Shown here one piece after another: positions 45,596 to 54,016 of a DNA stretch of 64,000 nucleotides (positions are counted from its first letter, which is position 1; every line of letters starts with the position of its first letter). The stretch comes from JBMNQS01 sp050944255 (GTDB lineage Bacteria; Bacillota; Clostridia; Christensenellales; Maliibacteriaceae). The notes under the pieces are model-generated. The model made no database searches. It was not told where the DNA came from and saw nothing but the letters and a program-made list of their open reading frames with translations. The translations under genes and the position numbers were made by a program. Location of the stretch: the NCBI GenBank assembly GCA_050944255.1, contig JBMNQS010000002.1:1-64000 (forward strand). The letters run 5' to 3'.

Positions 45596-45730
45596 GGTGC
45601 GGACGCTTTTTTCGCGTGTCTGCGCCGGGCAAGAAAGTTTACGCATAGACGGCCGTTGTTCCCGCCCGGTATGGGGGTCTTTTCGGGAATACTACGGGAT
45701 GCAGGAAAAACTTTCTTGCATCCCTTTTTT
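45596..45730 (+). promoter_or_regulatory. Transcription attenuator of the ABC-F gene
   Basis: Three elements. (1) Stem 45596-45606/45614-45626 (GGTGCGGACGC with GCGTGTCTGCGCC, wobbles allowed), directly after the leader ORF. (2) Terminator 45696-45730: GGGATGCA/TGCATCCC with further inner pairs, then TTTTTT. (3) Antiterminator arm GCAAGAAAGTTT (45629-45640), exactly complementary over 12 nt to 45708-45719 within the terminator. The two folds are mutually exclusive. Confidence 0.8.
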
Positions 45731-45754
45731 GTACCTGAAAAGAGGTGTTTGCTT

Positions 45755-47224
45755 ATGGCTGCCATTGACGTTGTAAATCTGACGTTCGCCTATCCGGGCA
45801 GCGCGGAAGACGTATTTGAAAATGTATCCTTCAGCATCGATACGGACTGGAAGCTGGGCTTTATCGGCCGAAACGGCAGGGGAAAGACCACGTTTCTAAA
45901 ACTTTTGACGGGTGAGCTGACGCCCGATAGCGGTCGCATTGCCGCTCCGGTGGCGTTTGATTACTTCCCCTTTGAAATAGGCGATATGACGCAAAATACG
46001 CTGAATATAATAGAGCGCCTGTGCCCGGATTACGAATACTGGCATCTGCAGAGGGAACTGTCGCTTCTGTCGGTGTCCGAGGACGTGCTGCACCGGCCCT
46101 TTGATACCCTCAGCCACGGGGAGAGGACGAAGGTGCTGCTGGCGGTATTGTTTTTAAAGGACAACCGCTTCCTTCTCATTGACGAGCCCACCAATCATCT
46201 GGACATGGAGGCCCGCACGCTCATCGGTGATTACCTGAGCCAAAAGTCTGGATTCATACTGGTCTCCCACGACCGGGCGCTGCTTGACCGCTGCGTGGAC
46301 CACGTACTGTCCATCAACAAGCTGAACATCGATTTGCAGCAGGGTAACTTTTTCAGTTGGCTCGTCAATGAACAGTACCGCGAGAATTACGAGCGCGAAC
46401 ACAACGAGAAGCTGAAAAAGGAAGTGGCGCGGCTGGGCCAGGCCGCGCGGCAGACCGGGGAGTGGTCCGATAAAATCGAGCGGTCCAAAATCGGCGCCCA
46501 CGCCGCCGACCGCGGGTTCATCGGGCACAAGGCGGCCAAGATGATGCAGCGGTCCAAGAACGTACAGCGGCGAAGACAGAAGCTGCTGGACGAAAAATCT
46601 AAACTGCTCAAGAATATCGAGACGGCGGAGGACCTCCTCCTGCGCCCGGCGAGCCATCACGCCAGACATCTGGTGGAGGCAGCGGACCTGTCCATCCGCT
46701 ACGGCGATAAAACCGTGCTGGAAAATCTGCGCTTTACGCTCCCGCAAGGCGAAAGAATCGCCGTCACCGGCAAAAACGGCAGCGGCAAGTCCAGTCTCTT
46801 GAAGCTGATCATGGGACAGGAGATGGCGCATACGGGGCGGCTGCATGTGGCCAGCGGGCTTGAGATTTCCTACGTGCCCCAGGATACGTCGCATCTGAGA
46901 GGCAGCCTGACGGACTACGCCCATCAGGCAGGCATCGACCAATCGCTGTTTATGACGATCCTTCGCAAGCTGGATTTCCGGCGCAGCCAGTTTGATAAGC
47001 ACATCGAGACTTACAGCGCTGGACAGAAAAAGAAGGTGCTGATCGCCGCCAGCTTGTGCATGCGCGCCCACCTCTACCTGTGGGACGAACCGCTCAACTA
47101 CGTGGACGTGCTCTCGCGCGTGCAGATTGAAAACCTGATTCTCTCATCAAAGCCCACGATGATCTTCGTGGAGCACGACCGGGCCTTTATCGACCGGGTG
47201 GCCACGCAGCGGCTTACGCTTTGA
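45755..47224 (+). CDS. ABC-F family ATPase, Lsa/Vga/CplR-like (probable ribosome protection protein)
   Basis: 489 residues, two ABC domains and no membrane segment. NBD1 has GRNGRGKTTFLKLL, signature LSHGERTKVLLAVLF and LIDEPTNHLD. NBD2 has GKNGSGKSSLLKLI, signature YSAGQKKKVLIAASL and LWDEPLNYVDVLSRVQIENL. The basic interdomain linker lies around residues 195-300. The DEPLNYVD form and ABC-F length resemble Lsa/CplR antibiotic-resistance proteins rather than Uup or EttA. The attenuator upstream supports inducible resistance, but the drug class is not readable. AGAGGTG precedes ATG 45755; the longer frame runs into the leader. Confidence 0.9.
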   Translation: MAAIDVVNLTFAYPGSAEDVFENVSFSIDTDWKLGFIGRNGRGKTTFLKLLTGELTPDSGRIAAPVAFDYFPFEIGDMTQNTLNIIERLCPDYEYWHLQRELSLLSVSEDVLHRPFDTLSHGERTKVLLAVLFLKDNRFLLIDEPTNHLDMEARTLIGDYLSQKSGFILVSHDRALLDRCVDHVLSINKLNIDLQQGNFFSWLVNEQYRENYEREHNEKLKKEVARLGQAARQTGEWSDKIERSKIGAHAADRGFIGHKAAKMMQRSKNVQRRRQKLLDEKSKLLKNIETAEDLLLRPASHHARHLVEAADLSIRYGDKTVLENLRFTLPQGERIAVTGKNGSGKSSLLKLIMGQEMAHTGRLHVASGLEISYVPQDTSHLRGSLTDYAHQAGIDQSLFMTILRKLDFRRSQFDKHIETYSAGQKKKVLIAASLCMRAHLYLWDEPLNYVDVLSRVQIENLILSSKPTMIFVEHDRAFIDRVATQRLTL

Positions 47225-47265
47225 CGGCAGTTTATATTTTTTCCTGGCTGGACAGCGAATAAAAG

Positions 47266-47301
47266 AAGGAGCCTTCCTGTACCTGTACAGGAAGGCTCCT
47301 T
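47266..47301. terminator. Bidirectional terminator between ABC-F and the binding-protein gene
   Basis: A stem AAGGAGCCTTCCTGTAC/GTACAGGAAGGCTCCTT with a CT loop lies between two convergent genes. Confidence 0.88.
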
Positions 47302-47319
47302 TGCAATATAACGTATACG

Positions 47320-49017
47320 CTAGCTCAGCTGCACTTTCGATTCGTCCAATTGGATATGCTGCAGAAGAAAGAATCCCTGTGGCGTCGTCACCACGCCGGA
47401 AAGCGCCGGATTGAGCAGGTAGCCGGTGGCGTAGAAGTAAACGGGCGCCACGCCGGCCTCGCCGATGAGAATCTGTTCGGCCTGATGCAAGAGGGCCAGC
47501 CTTTCCGCTTCGCTGGAAGTGTTGACGCTCTGAAGCAGCAGATTGTCGTACTGCTTATTGAAAAAGTTGGCGTGGTTGCTGCAGTATCCGGTCAGGAAGA
47601 GGCTCAAAAAGTCGTAGGGGTCGTCCGCGGCGGTCACCACGCCGTCGCGGGCAATGAAATAATCGCCGGTTTCCCGGGCGGCAAGGAACGCCTCGGCCTC
47701 CAGCGCACGCAGCAGCACCGTAACGCCCAGATGCTCTTTCCACGCCAACTGCAATTGCTGCGCGATGGCTTCCTGCTGGGCCGAATCCTTGTTGTAAAGG
47801 TACTCGATGGCGGGAAAATCCTCCCCGCCTTCATAGCCGGCATCCTCCAAAAGTTTTTGGGCAAGGGTCACATTGCGCGTAAATTCATCGTCGCCCGCCA
47901 CGGCATTTGAAAGAAGATGCCCGCCGGTGGTCCTGAAGTTGGTGCCCGGCTCCAGATCCGAAACGCTGTTTGGCACAAAGCCGGTGGCCGGCAGCGCCAA
48001 ACCCTTCATGACGTTCCCGGCGATATCGCCCCTGGGAATCACCAGGGAAAACGCCTGGCGTACGCGGCGGTCATTAAACGGCGCCCTGGCGTTGTTAAAA
48101 TCAATAAAGTAGGTGCCAAGCTGCGGCTGGATGACGATAGGGGACTGCTCAAAATCAGCGTAATCCGAAAGTGCGGCGTCGGGAACATCGGATGAAAAAA
48201 GCACGTCGCCGGCGGCGAACGCCTGATACGCGTCCTCGGCGCCGTCATAGAATTTAAACTCAATCTGCGTGTTGATCATATCGAAAAAATCGTAGTAGGT
48301 GTCGCTGGCCGCGTACGTCATGGCATGATTTGAAATCCCTGCCACATGAAACGGGCCGTTGGTGATCAGTGCCTGCGGCGAAATCGCCCAGCCCTCCTTC
48401 ATATCCTCGCGCAGCGGCGCAAAGATGGGATAAGTAAACAGCGCCTGGATATTGCGGCTGTCCTCAGGCTCGTCCAGCTTGACTTCCAGCGTCTTTTCGT
48501 CCACCGCCGCAATGCCCAGCTTGTCGGGCTCGGAACGCCCCTCCAAAACGTCGGAAGCGTTTAAAATGGGCAGCAGCAGCGACCTGTAGGGCGCTTTAAG
48601 CTCCGGATCGGCGGCCCGCCGCCACGCGTAGACGAAATCCGCAGCCGTCACGGCCCTGCCGTCGGACCACCTGGCGTCACTGCGGATGGTGAAGGTCAGC
48701 ACCTTCCCGTCGTCACTGATGGAGAGCTCTTCCGCCATTGCGAAAACCACTTTGCCGTCCTGATCGTATTTGTAAAGGCCCTCAAACAAATTCATCATGT
48801 AACTGATCTGAATGCGGTCCATGGCGCACAGCGCCGGATCAAAGCCGGCCGGCCCGTCGATGAACGTCACGGCAATGCCGCGGCTGGTGACCGGCGGCAG
48901 CGCGGGAGCAGAAGGGCTCTGCTGGCCGTTATCGCCGTTTTCAGGGGCCGCCGAACAGGCGCATAAAGAAAAGGCCAGTATTATCAACAAAACAAGAGCG
49001 GTCGCTTTTTTACCCAT
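47320..49017 (-). CDS. Oligopeptide-type ABC transporter substrate-binding lipoprotein
   Basis: 565 residues, SBP_bac_5 family. A lipoprotein signal (ALVLLIILAFSLCACSAAP) supplies the lipidated Cys, then a low-complexity linker rich in Ser/Pro. Domain motifs include LTFTIRSDARWSDGRAVTAA and VRQAFSLVIPRGDI. No permease or ATPase genes adjoin, so it is an orphan that may serve a transporter elsewhere. ATG 49017 is chosen with GGAGG 11 bases upstream. An upstream in-frame ATG (49047) lacks a site. Confidence 0.9.
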   Translation of the reverse strand: MGKKATALVLLIILAFSLCACSAAPENGDNGQQSPSAPALPPVTSRGIAVTFIDGPAGFDPALCAMDRIQISYMMNLFEGLYKYDQDGKVVFAMAEELSISDDGKVLTFTIRSDARWSDGRAVTAADFVYAWRRAADPELKAPYRSLLLPILNASDVLEGRSEPDKLGIAAVDEKTLEVKLDEPEDSRNIQALFTYPIFAPLREDMKEGWAISPQALITNGPFHVAGISNHAMTYAASDTYYDFFDMINTQIEFKFYDGAEDAYQAFAAGDVLFSSDVPDAALSDYADFEQSPIVIQPQLGTYFIDFNNARAPFNDRRVRQAFSLVIPRGDIAGNVMKGLALPATGFVPNSVSDLEPGTNFRTTGGHLLSNAVAGDDEFTRNVTLAQKLLEDAGYEGGEDFPAIEYLYNKDSAQQEAIAQQLQLAWKEHLGVTVLLRALEAEAFLAARETGDYFIARDGVVTAADDPYDFLSLFLTGYCSNHANFFNKQYDNLLLQSVNTSSEAERLALLHQAEQILIGEAGVAPVYFYATGYLLNPALSGVVTTPQGFFLLQHIQLDESKVQLS

Positions 49018-49220
49018 TGAAACGCAGGCCTCCAAAAGATTCTTCATTATTCTACAAAAATAGCACAGACGGGCGGCGACTGCAAGCGGGTTGCCCGATA
49101 CTTTGGTGGCCGGAACCACATAAAATTGATGGTAAATCATGGCTCCCCGGTATGTAAACGCTGCCTTTTGTGGTATAATTTGTGCTAATATGTCAAAAAA
49201 CAATTTGAAGGAGTAGGCCT

Positions 49221-50120
49221 ATGCAGATCAAAAAAGCCGTCATCCCGGCAGCAGGGCTGGGCGTCCGGTTTTTGCCGGCAACAAAATCCGTTCCCAAAGA
49301 GATGCTTCCCATCGTGGACAAGCCCACCATCCAGTACATCGTGGAGGAAGCTGTAGCCTGCGGGATCAGTGAGATACTGGTGATCACCTCCAGAAACAAA
49401 AAGAGCGTGGAGGATCATTTCGACGCCGCGCCGGAGCTTGAAATGGAGCTGGAGCAGAAGGGCCGCGAGGACCTGCTTGAAATGGTGCGGGAAATTTCCG
49501 ATATGGTGCAATTGCAGTTTATCCGCCAAAAACATCCCCGGGGACTGGGGCACGCCGTGAGCCACGCGAAGAGCTTTGTGGGAAGCGAACCCTTCGCCGT
49601 GTTCCTGGGCGATGAGATCATCTATCACCCCACGCGCCCGTGCATCGGCCAGTTGATGGACGTCTATGAAAGGTACGGCGTCAGCGTGCTGGGGGTGCAG
49701 CCGGTGCCCGGGGATCAGGTGCACCGCTACGGGATCATTGCATCCCACTGGGAAAAGCCTCCCGTTTACGGCGTCACGGATATGGTGGAAAAGCCGGCGA
49801 AGGAGGATGCGCCGTCCAATCTTGCGGCGCTGGGGCGCTACGTGATTACGCCGGATATCTTCGATATCCTGGAGCACGTGCAGCCGGGCGCCGGCGGGGA
49901 AATCCAGCTGACCGACGCGCTGAAAGTGCAGGCGCGCCAGCAGAAGCTGGTGGCCTATGCCTTCGAGGGCAAGCGCTATGACGCTGGCGAAAAGCTGGGG
50001 TATCTGAAATCCATCGTGGAGTTCGCGCTGATGCGTGAGGACATCGGGGAGGATTTCGCCGCATACATCAAGGAACTGGCGCAAAAGGAGCGCCTGTATC
50101 CGTTTGAGCCGGAATTTTAA
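49221..50120 (+). CDS. galU: UTP-glucose-1-phosphate uridylyltransferase
   Basis: Makes UDP-glucose for wall and capsule glycans. 299 residues. The nucleotidyltransferase N terminus is IPAAGLGVRFLPATKSVPKE, with MLPIVDKPTIQYIVEEA and the uridine-contact region RHPRGLGHAV-like (QKHPRGLGHAVSHAKS). An extended -10 (TGGTATAAT) lies about 45 bp upstream, with AAGGAG before the ATG. Confidence 0.95.
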   Translation: MQIKKAVIPAAGLGVRFLPATKSVPKEMLPIVDKPTIQYIVEEAVACGISEILVITSRNKKSVEDHFDAAPELEMELEQKGREDLLEMVREISDMVQLQFIRQKHPRGLGHAVSHAKSFVGSEPFAVFLGDEIIYHPTRPCIGQLMDVYERYGVSVLGVQPVPGDQVHRYGIIASHWEKPPVYGVTDMVEKPAKEDAPSNLAALGRYVITPDIFDILEHVQPGAGGEIQLTDALKVQARQQKLVAYAFEGKRYDAGEKLGYLKSIVEFALMREDIGEDFAAYIKELAQKERLYPFEPEF

Positions 50121-50131
50121 ATGGAGGAGCC

Positions 50132-51424
50132 ATGCGCACACTGATCAAAAACGCCAGAGTCCTGACCATGGACGATGTTTTTACCGTCCATGAAAACGGC
50201 TGCGTGCTGGTGGAGGATGATTTAATCGCCTACGCGGGAGCGCAGGAGGACTGCCCGTCCGGTAAAGCGCAGCACACCATTGACGCCGCGGGCGGCATCG
50301 TCATGCCGGGCCTGTGCAATATGCACACCCACGTCTCCATGACGTACGTGCGCGGCATCGTCAACGACCGGCCCCTTGCCACGTGGCTGGCGCGCATACT
50401 CGAGATCGAGGCGCTTCTGGAGGAAGAGGACGTCTACTGGGGCGCCATGATGGGCATTGCCGAGATGCTCTCGGGCGGCACCACGCTCTTAAGCGATATG
50501 TACGGCATGACCGCGCAGATCGCCCGGGCGGCCTTTGATACGGGCATCCGGGCCGCGGTGGCCGACGGCTTCATCGGCGGGCAGGAGAACGCCGATCAGC
50601 TTGAGCGCACCCGCGCGCTGTATGAACGCTTCAACGGCGAGCGCATCAAGGTGCTGGTGGGACTTCACGCCGAGTATTCCACCGACAGCTGGATGGTGCG
50701 CCACGCGGCGGAGCTTGCCCGGGAGCTTGGCACTGGCATACACGTGCACGTGTCGGAAACCACCAGGGAAGTGGACGAGTGTATCGAGCGCCACGGCATG
50801 ACGCCGCCGGCATACCTTGAAAAGCACGGTCTTTTCTCCGCCGGGCAGACGGTGGCGGCCCACTGCGTGGATATGCGCCAGGGCGATATCGAGATTCTGG
50901 CGGCAAACGGGGTCAGCGCGGCCCACAATCCCGGGTCCAACAGCATTCTGGCCAGCGGCCTTTCGCCCATCCTCCAAATGGCGGAAAAGGGCGTCAACGT
51001 CTGCATCGGCACCGACGGCGCGGCCTCCAACAACAACCTGGATATGCTGCAGGAGACGTACCTGGCCAGCATGCTGCAGAAGCTGTTCAGCAGGGACGCA
51101 CAGGCGCTGCCGGCGCGGCTGGCCCTTGAAATGGCCACCAAAAACGGGCCGAAGGCCCTTGGCTGGCAGCACATGACGGGGATGCTCAAGGCGGGCATGA
51201 AGGCCGATTTGTGCATCGTGGGCACCGATAAGCCGGCGTACCTGCCCAAGACCGATCCGGCTGTTTCGCTGGTGTTCGCAGGGAACGCCGCCGACGTGCG
51301 CCTGACGATGGTGGACGGCCGGGTGCTCTATGAGAACGGCGAGTACAGGACGCTGGATTACGACGAGGTAAAGCGCGAGTTTCTGCGCATCGTCGATAAA
51401 CTGCATAAGAAGGCGGGCATTTAA
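50132..51424 (+). CDS. Amidohydrolase, 5-methylthioadenosine/S-adenosylhomocysteine deaminase-like
   Basis: 430 residues, a metal-dependent TIM barrel of the TrzN/MtaD group. The metal motif is NMHTHVSMTYVRG near residue 65, then GLHAEYSTDSW, VSETTREVDE, AAHCVDM and the metal Asp in GTDGAASNNNLDML. It deaminates an adenosine or related heterocycle; the precise substrate (MTA, SAH, other) is not determinable. It starts 11 bp after galU behind GGAGG, and its stop abuts the next start. Confidence 0.9.
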   Translation: MRTLIKNARVLTMDDVFTVHENGCVLVEDDLIAYAGAQEDCPSGKAQHTIDAAGGIVMPGLCNMHTHVSMTYVRGIVNDRPLATWLARILEIEALLEEEDVYWGAMMGIAEMLSGGTTLLSDMYGMTAQIARAAFDTGIRAAVADGFIGGQENADQLERTRALYERFNGERIKVLVGLHAEYSTDSWMVRHAAELARELGTGIHVHVSETTREVDECIERHGMTPPAYLEKHGLFSAGQTVAAHCVDMRQGDIEILAANGVSAAHNPGSNSILASGLSPILQMAEKGVNVCIGTDGAASNNNLDMLQETYLASMLQKLFSRDAQALPARLALEMATKNGPKALGWQHMTGMLKAGMKADLCIVGTDKPAYLPKTDPAVSLVFAGNAADVRLTMVDGRVLYENGEYRTLDYDEVKREFLRIVDKLHKKAGI

Positions 51425-53350
51425 ATGGCAAATAAGAAGCGCCGCGCCCTGGAGCTTGAAACACAGGCCGGGCAGGCCAAAAGAAAACGGTATAAGCTGA
51501 AGAAAACCGCCTGGATACCCCTGACGGTCATCGCTTTGGTGATGGTGCTGATCATCATCTGGGTGATTCTGGCGATGACCTGGGTAAAGCCGGACCCCAT
51601 CAACGGGGAGCCCGCATCGGACATCCGCGGCTATTACGCGCCTAATCAGACATTCCGCGGCGGGGAAGAGATGAGCGGCGCCGTTATATCGGACGTGGCG
51701 GTCAAAAAAAGCCGGAAGGATACGGTCATTACCATTGAGTTTTCCCAGAGGGGCGCCAATGATCCCACGCGCCAGAGCAAGGCCGCCCAGGTACCGTTTT
51801 ACCAGCTTTCCGTGTCGGACTCGCCCAGGCGGCTGGCGCTGTACCTGGAGGGCGTGACCACTACCAGCTTCTTCGCCTCCACCCAGTGGCAGGATCATCC
51901 GCTGCTGGCCGGGCTCTTCGTCAGCCAGGCGACTTCCGTGGACAATCCCACGCTCTATTTCCATCTGTCCGACGACGTGGCTTACAAGGTCAAGCAGTCC
52001 GGCGGAACGCTGAGTATCCACCTTCGCCCGCTGGAGAAGGACGCCGCGCCCACCCGGTATTTCGTGACGCTCAACGCCGCCAGCGAGTACACCTTCATGC
52101 GCGATGTGCGCGCGCTGGGCCTGGAGCCCACGCTGTGCAGCAACGGGCAGAGCGTGGTGCTGATTTCACAGCCCTATAAGACGAAAGAGGAAGCCGAGAA
52201 CTTTGCCGGTGAAATCCAGGAGACGGTGGACCTTATCCTGGCGGGTAAAAGCGCCGAGGTGATCGCGCTGGCCGGCAACGAATTGCCCGAATTTCTTTTG
52301 AGCACCGTGGAGACGGAGATCGCCGCGCGGCCCGTCGCCAAAAAAGACGGGCAAAGTGTAGAGGCCCAGGTGGTGGATATAGGCTCGCGTCTGCTGACGC
52401 TGACGCCAGGCGGCAAAACCGCCCTTGGCGCCATGCAGATGAGAAGCGTTGAACCCACGGACGGGGCGCAGGGGGAGACCTATGAGATTCTGTTCACCAT
52501 CGACGAGGACGGCGCGAAAGATCAGCTCGTGGACTTGACTTTTAATAAAATACGCTATGCGGAATTTACGCCCCAGGCGGATAAGCTGGTATTTTGGGAC
52601 GAGCCGGCGGAGTCCAACGAAGCTACGCTGTATCTTTACGATTTGGCGGAGGATCAGCTGCTGGACCTGAGCGCGCAAGGTATGGGCAACGATATCGTCT
52701 CGTGCACGCTGGCGCCGGACGGCTCGATGCTCTACGCCGTCTGCGTGGCCTCCCAGGATGAGGATGCCGCCGTCAGCTATTCCATCAGGAGCTACGATAT
52801 GGCTTCGGGCCGGATCGAGACGGTGCTTGAACTGGAAAACGAAGCCACCGTGATCGGCGCGGACGCAAAGGGCTCGCTGTTCTATAACGATCCGTCCTTT
52901 GGCAACGACGGCGCCGTGTACCGGCTGAATCTTTCCACCATGGACGTCACGCAGGTGGCCGTGGGCACCCGCTTCATCCTCAGCCCCGACGGCAGCTACC
53001 TGGCCGTCACCGGCTCGGGCAGCCTTTCCGCCGCGCAGGATTCGCTGAGGGTTTATTCGCTTAAAGACGGCGCCGAGATCGTCAGGCTGCCGGGCGTAAA
53101 GATGATGGATATGCATTTTTCCGCGGATTCGGGCCAGCTGGTGGTACTGTCGGACACCGAGGAAGTCACCGAGGAATTCCGTTACGATGTCCTTCTTATC
53201 GACCTTGAGACAAGAGAAAGCTGGACGCTTTTCCAGGTGCCGATGATAGACTTCGCGTTTGCCCAGGGGGAAAACCGCATCGCGCTGAACGACTACTACA
53301 ACCACCAGGGCGACTACGTGCCGGTGATATACAGCGTGGCGCTGGAATAA
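51425..53350 (+). CDS. Membrane-anchored protein with SPOR-like region and beta-propeller-like C terminus
   Basis: 641 residues, not matched to a named protein. A basic cytosolic N terminus is followed by one TM near residues 29-52 (TVIALVMVLIIIWVILAM). The extracellular part has an AMIN-like beta region near 85-200 and a SPOR-like stretch near 207-265 (YFVTLNAASEYTFMRD). Repeated propeller-like blades run from about 350 (LYLYDLAEDQLLDLS, RFILSPDGSYLAVTG). This suggests an envelope protein contacting peptidoglycan. It abuts the amidohydrolase gene with zero gap and precedes ctsR. Function unknown. Confidence 0.8.
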   Translation: MANKKRRALELETQAGQAKRKRYKLKKTAWIPLTVIALVMVLIIIWVILAMTWVKPDPINGEPASDIRGYYAPNQTFRGGEEMSGAVISDVAVKKSRKDTVITIEFSQRGANDPTRQSKAAQVPFYQLSVSDSPRRLALYLEGVTTTSFFASTQWQDHPLLAGLFVSQATSVDNPTLYFHLSDDVAYKVKQSGGTLSIHLRPLEKDAAPTRYFVTLNAASEYTFMRDVRALGLEPTLCSNGQSVVLISQPYKTKEEAENFAGEIQETVDLILAGKSAEVIALAGNELPEFLLSTVETEIAARPVAKKDGQSVEAQVVDIGSRLLTLTPGGKTALGAMQMRSVEPTDGAQGETYEILFTIDEDGAKDQLVDLTFNKIRYAEFTPQADKLVFWDEPAESNEATLYLYDLAEDQLLDLSAQGMGNDIVSCTLAPDGSMLYAVCVASQDEDAAVSYSIRSYDMASGRIETVLELENEATVIGADAKGSLFYNDPSFGNDGAVYRLNLSTMDVTQVAVGTRFILSPDGSYLAVTGSGSLSAAQDSLRVYSLKDGAEIVRLPGVKMMDMHFSADSGQLVVLSDTEEVTEEFRYDVLLIDLETRESWTLFQVPMIDFAFAQGENRIALNDYYNHQGDYVPVIYSVALE

Positions 53351-53355
53351 ATGAC

Positions 53356-53384
53356 TTGAAATTTGCAGTAAGATATTGTAGAAT
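53356..53384 (+). promoter_or_regulatory. Promoter for ctsR
   Basis: TTGAAA (53356-53361), 17-bp spacer, TAGAAT (53379-53384), directly after the previous stop codon. Confidence 0.75.
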
Positions 53385-53387
53385 AAA

Positions 53388-53404
53388 AGTCAAGGAAGGT
53401 TAAA
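53388..53404 (+). promoter_or_regulatory. Candidate CtsR operator
   Basis: AGTCAAG-GAA-GGTTAAA, compared with the known CtsR site (A/G)GTCAAA-NAN-(A/G)GTCAAA: each heptad matches 6 of 7 and the 3-bp spacer fits. It overlaps the expected transcription start and the bases before the ctsR ribosome binding site, ideal for autorepression. Confidence 0.7.
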
Positions 53405-53418
53405 GGAGGTGAATATGA

Positions 53419-53886
53419 TTGGCAGTGTTGAGTGACGATATCGAATCCTTCATCCTGACGCTGATGCAGGACGACGGAAAGCCGGTACTTGTTTTGCAGA
53501 GAAATGAACTGGCCGAGTATTTCCGCTGCGCGCCTTCGCAGATCAATTACGTATTGTCCACCCGCTTTACGGTGGATCAGGGCTATGTCATCGAATCGCG
53601 GCGCGGCGGCGGCGGCTACATCCGCATTTCCAAAATGCAGCTGGATAAAAACGAATACCTGGGCCTTTTGCTCAGAGAGGGCATTGGCGACACGCTGCGG
53701 GAGGACGACGCCTATACGATGCTCAAGCGCATCCGGGAGCTGAACGTCATAAGCGACGGCCAGTTCAACGTGGCGCGGAGCATGCTGTCCAATCAGGCGC
53801 TTACCGTGCCTTCTCCCATACGTGAGCGCGTCCGCGCCGGCCTCATGCGGGCGCTGGTGATTGAACTTGCGAAACATAACCGGTAA
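53419..53886 (+). CDS. ctsR: Transcriptional repressor CtsR
   Basis: A heat-shock repressor of clp genes, 155 residues. The N-terminal winged HTH is visible in RNELAEYFRCAPSQINYVLS and the essential wing glycines in ESRRGGGGYIRI. TTG 53419 has AAAGGAGGTG seven bases upstream; an out-of-frame ATG at 53415 would make only MIGSVE. In Bacillus and relatives ctsR leads mcsA-mcsB-clpC; none of these follows here, so this copy is an orphan. A terminator ends the unit. Confidence 0.95.
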   Translation: MAVLSDDIESFILTLMQDDGKPVLVLQRNELAEYFRCAPSQINYVLSTRFTVDQGYVIESRRGGGGYIRISKMQLDKNEYLGLLLREGIGDTLREDDAYTMLKRIRELNVISDGQFNVARSMLSNQALTVPSPIRERVRAGLMRALVIELAKHNR

Positions 53887-53890
53887 AATC

Positions 53891-53928
53891 GCACCTCCTG
53901 CTTTTTTAAGCAGGAGGTGCTTTTATTT
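53891..53928 (+). terminator. Intrinsic terminator after ctsR
   Basis: A perfect 13-bp stem GCACCTCCTGCTT/AAGCAGGAGGTGC with a TTTT loop, then TTTTATTT. A separate GC palindrome GCGGGCGGATCCGCCCGC follows at 53942-53959, and a TGCTATAAT extended -10 at 53985-53993 serves the next gene. Confidence 0.92.
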
Positions 53929-54016
53929 ACAAAGAAATAAAGCGGGCGGATCCGCCCGCCGGCCTTTTGTGGGCCGGCGCTTCATGCTATAATCGGGTTG
54001 ATTGCGAGGTGTGCGT

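Noticed and set aside
50489..52021. Minus-strand open frame of 510 codons spanning two plus-strand genes
   Set aside because: It crosses the junction of the amidohydrolase and the membrane-protein gene, both with clear protein signatures. The antisense product has no motif.
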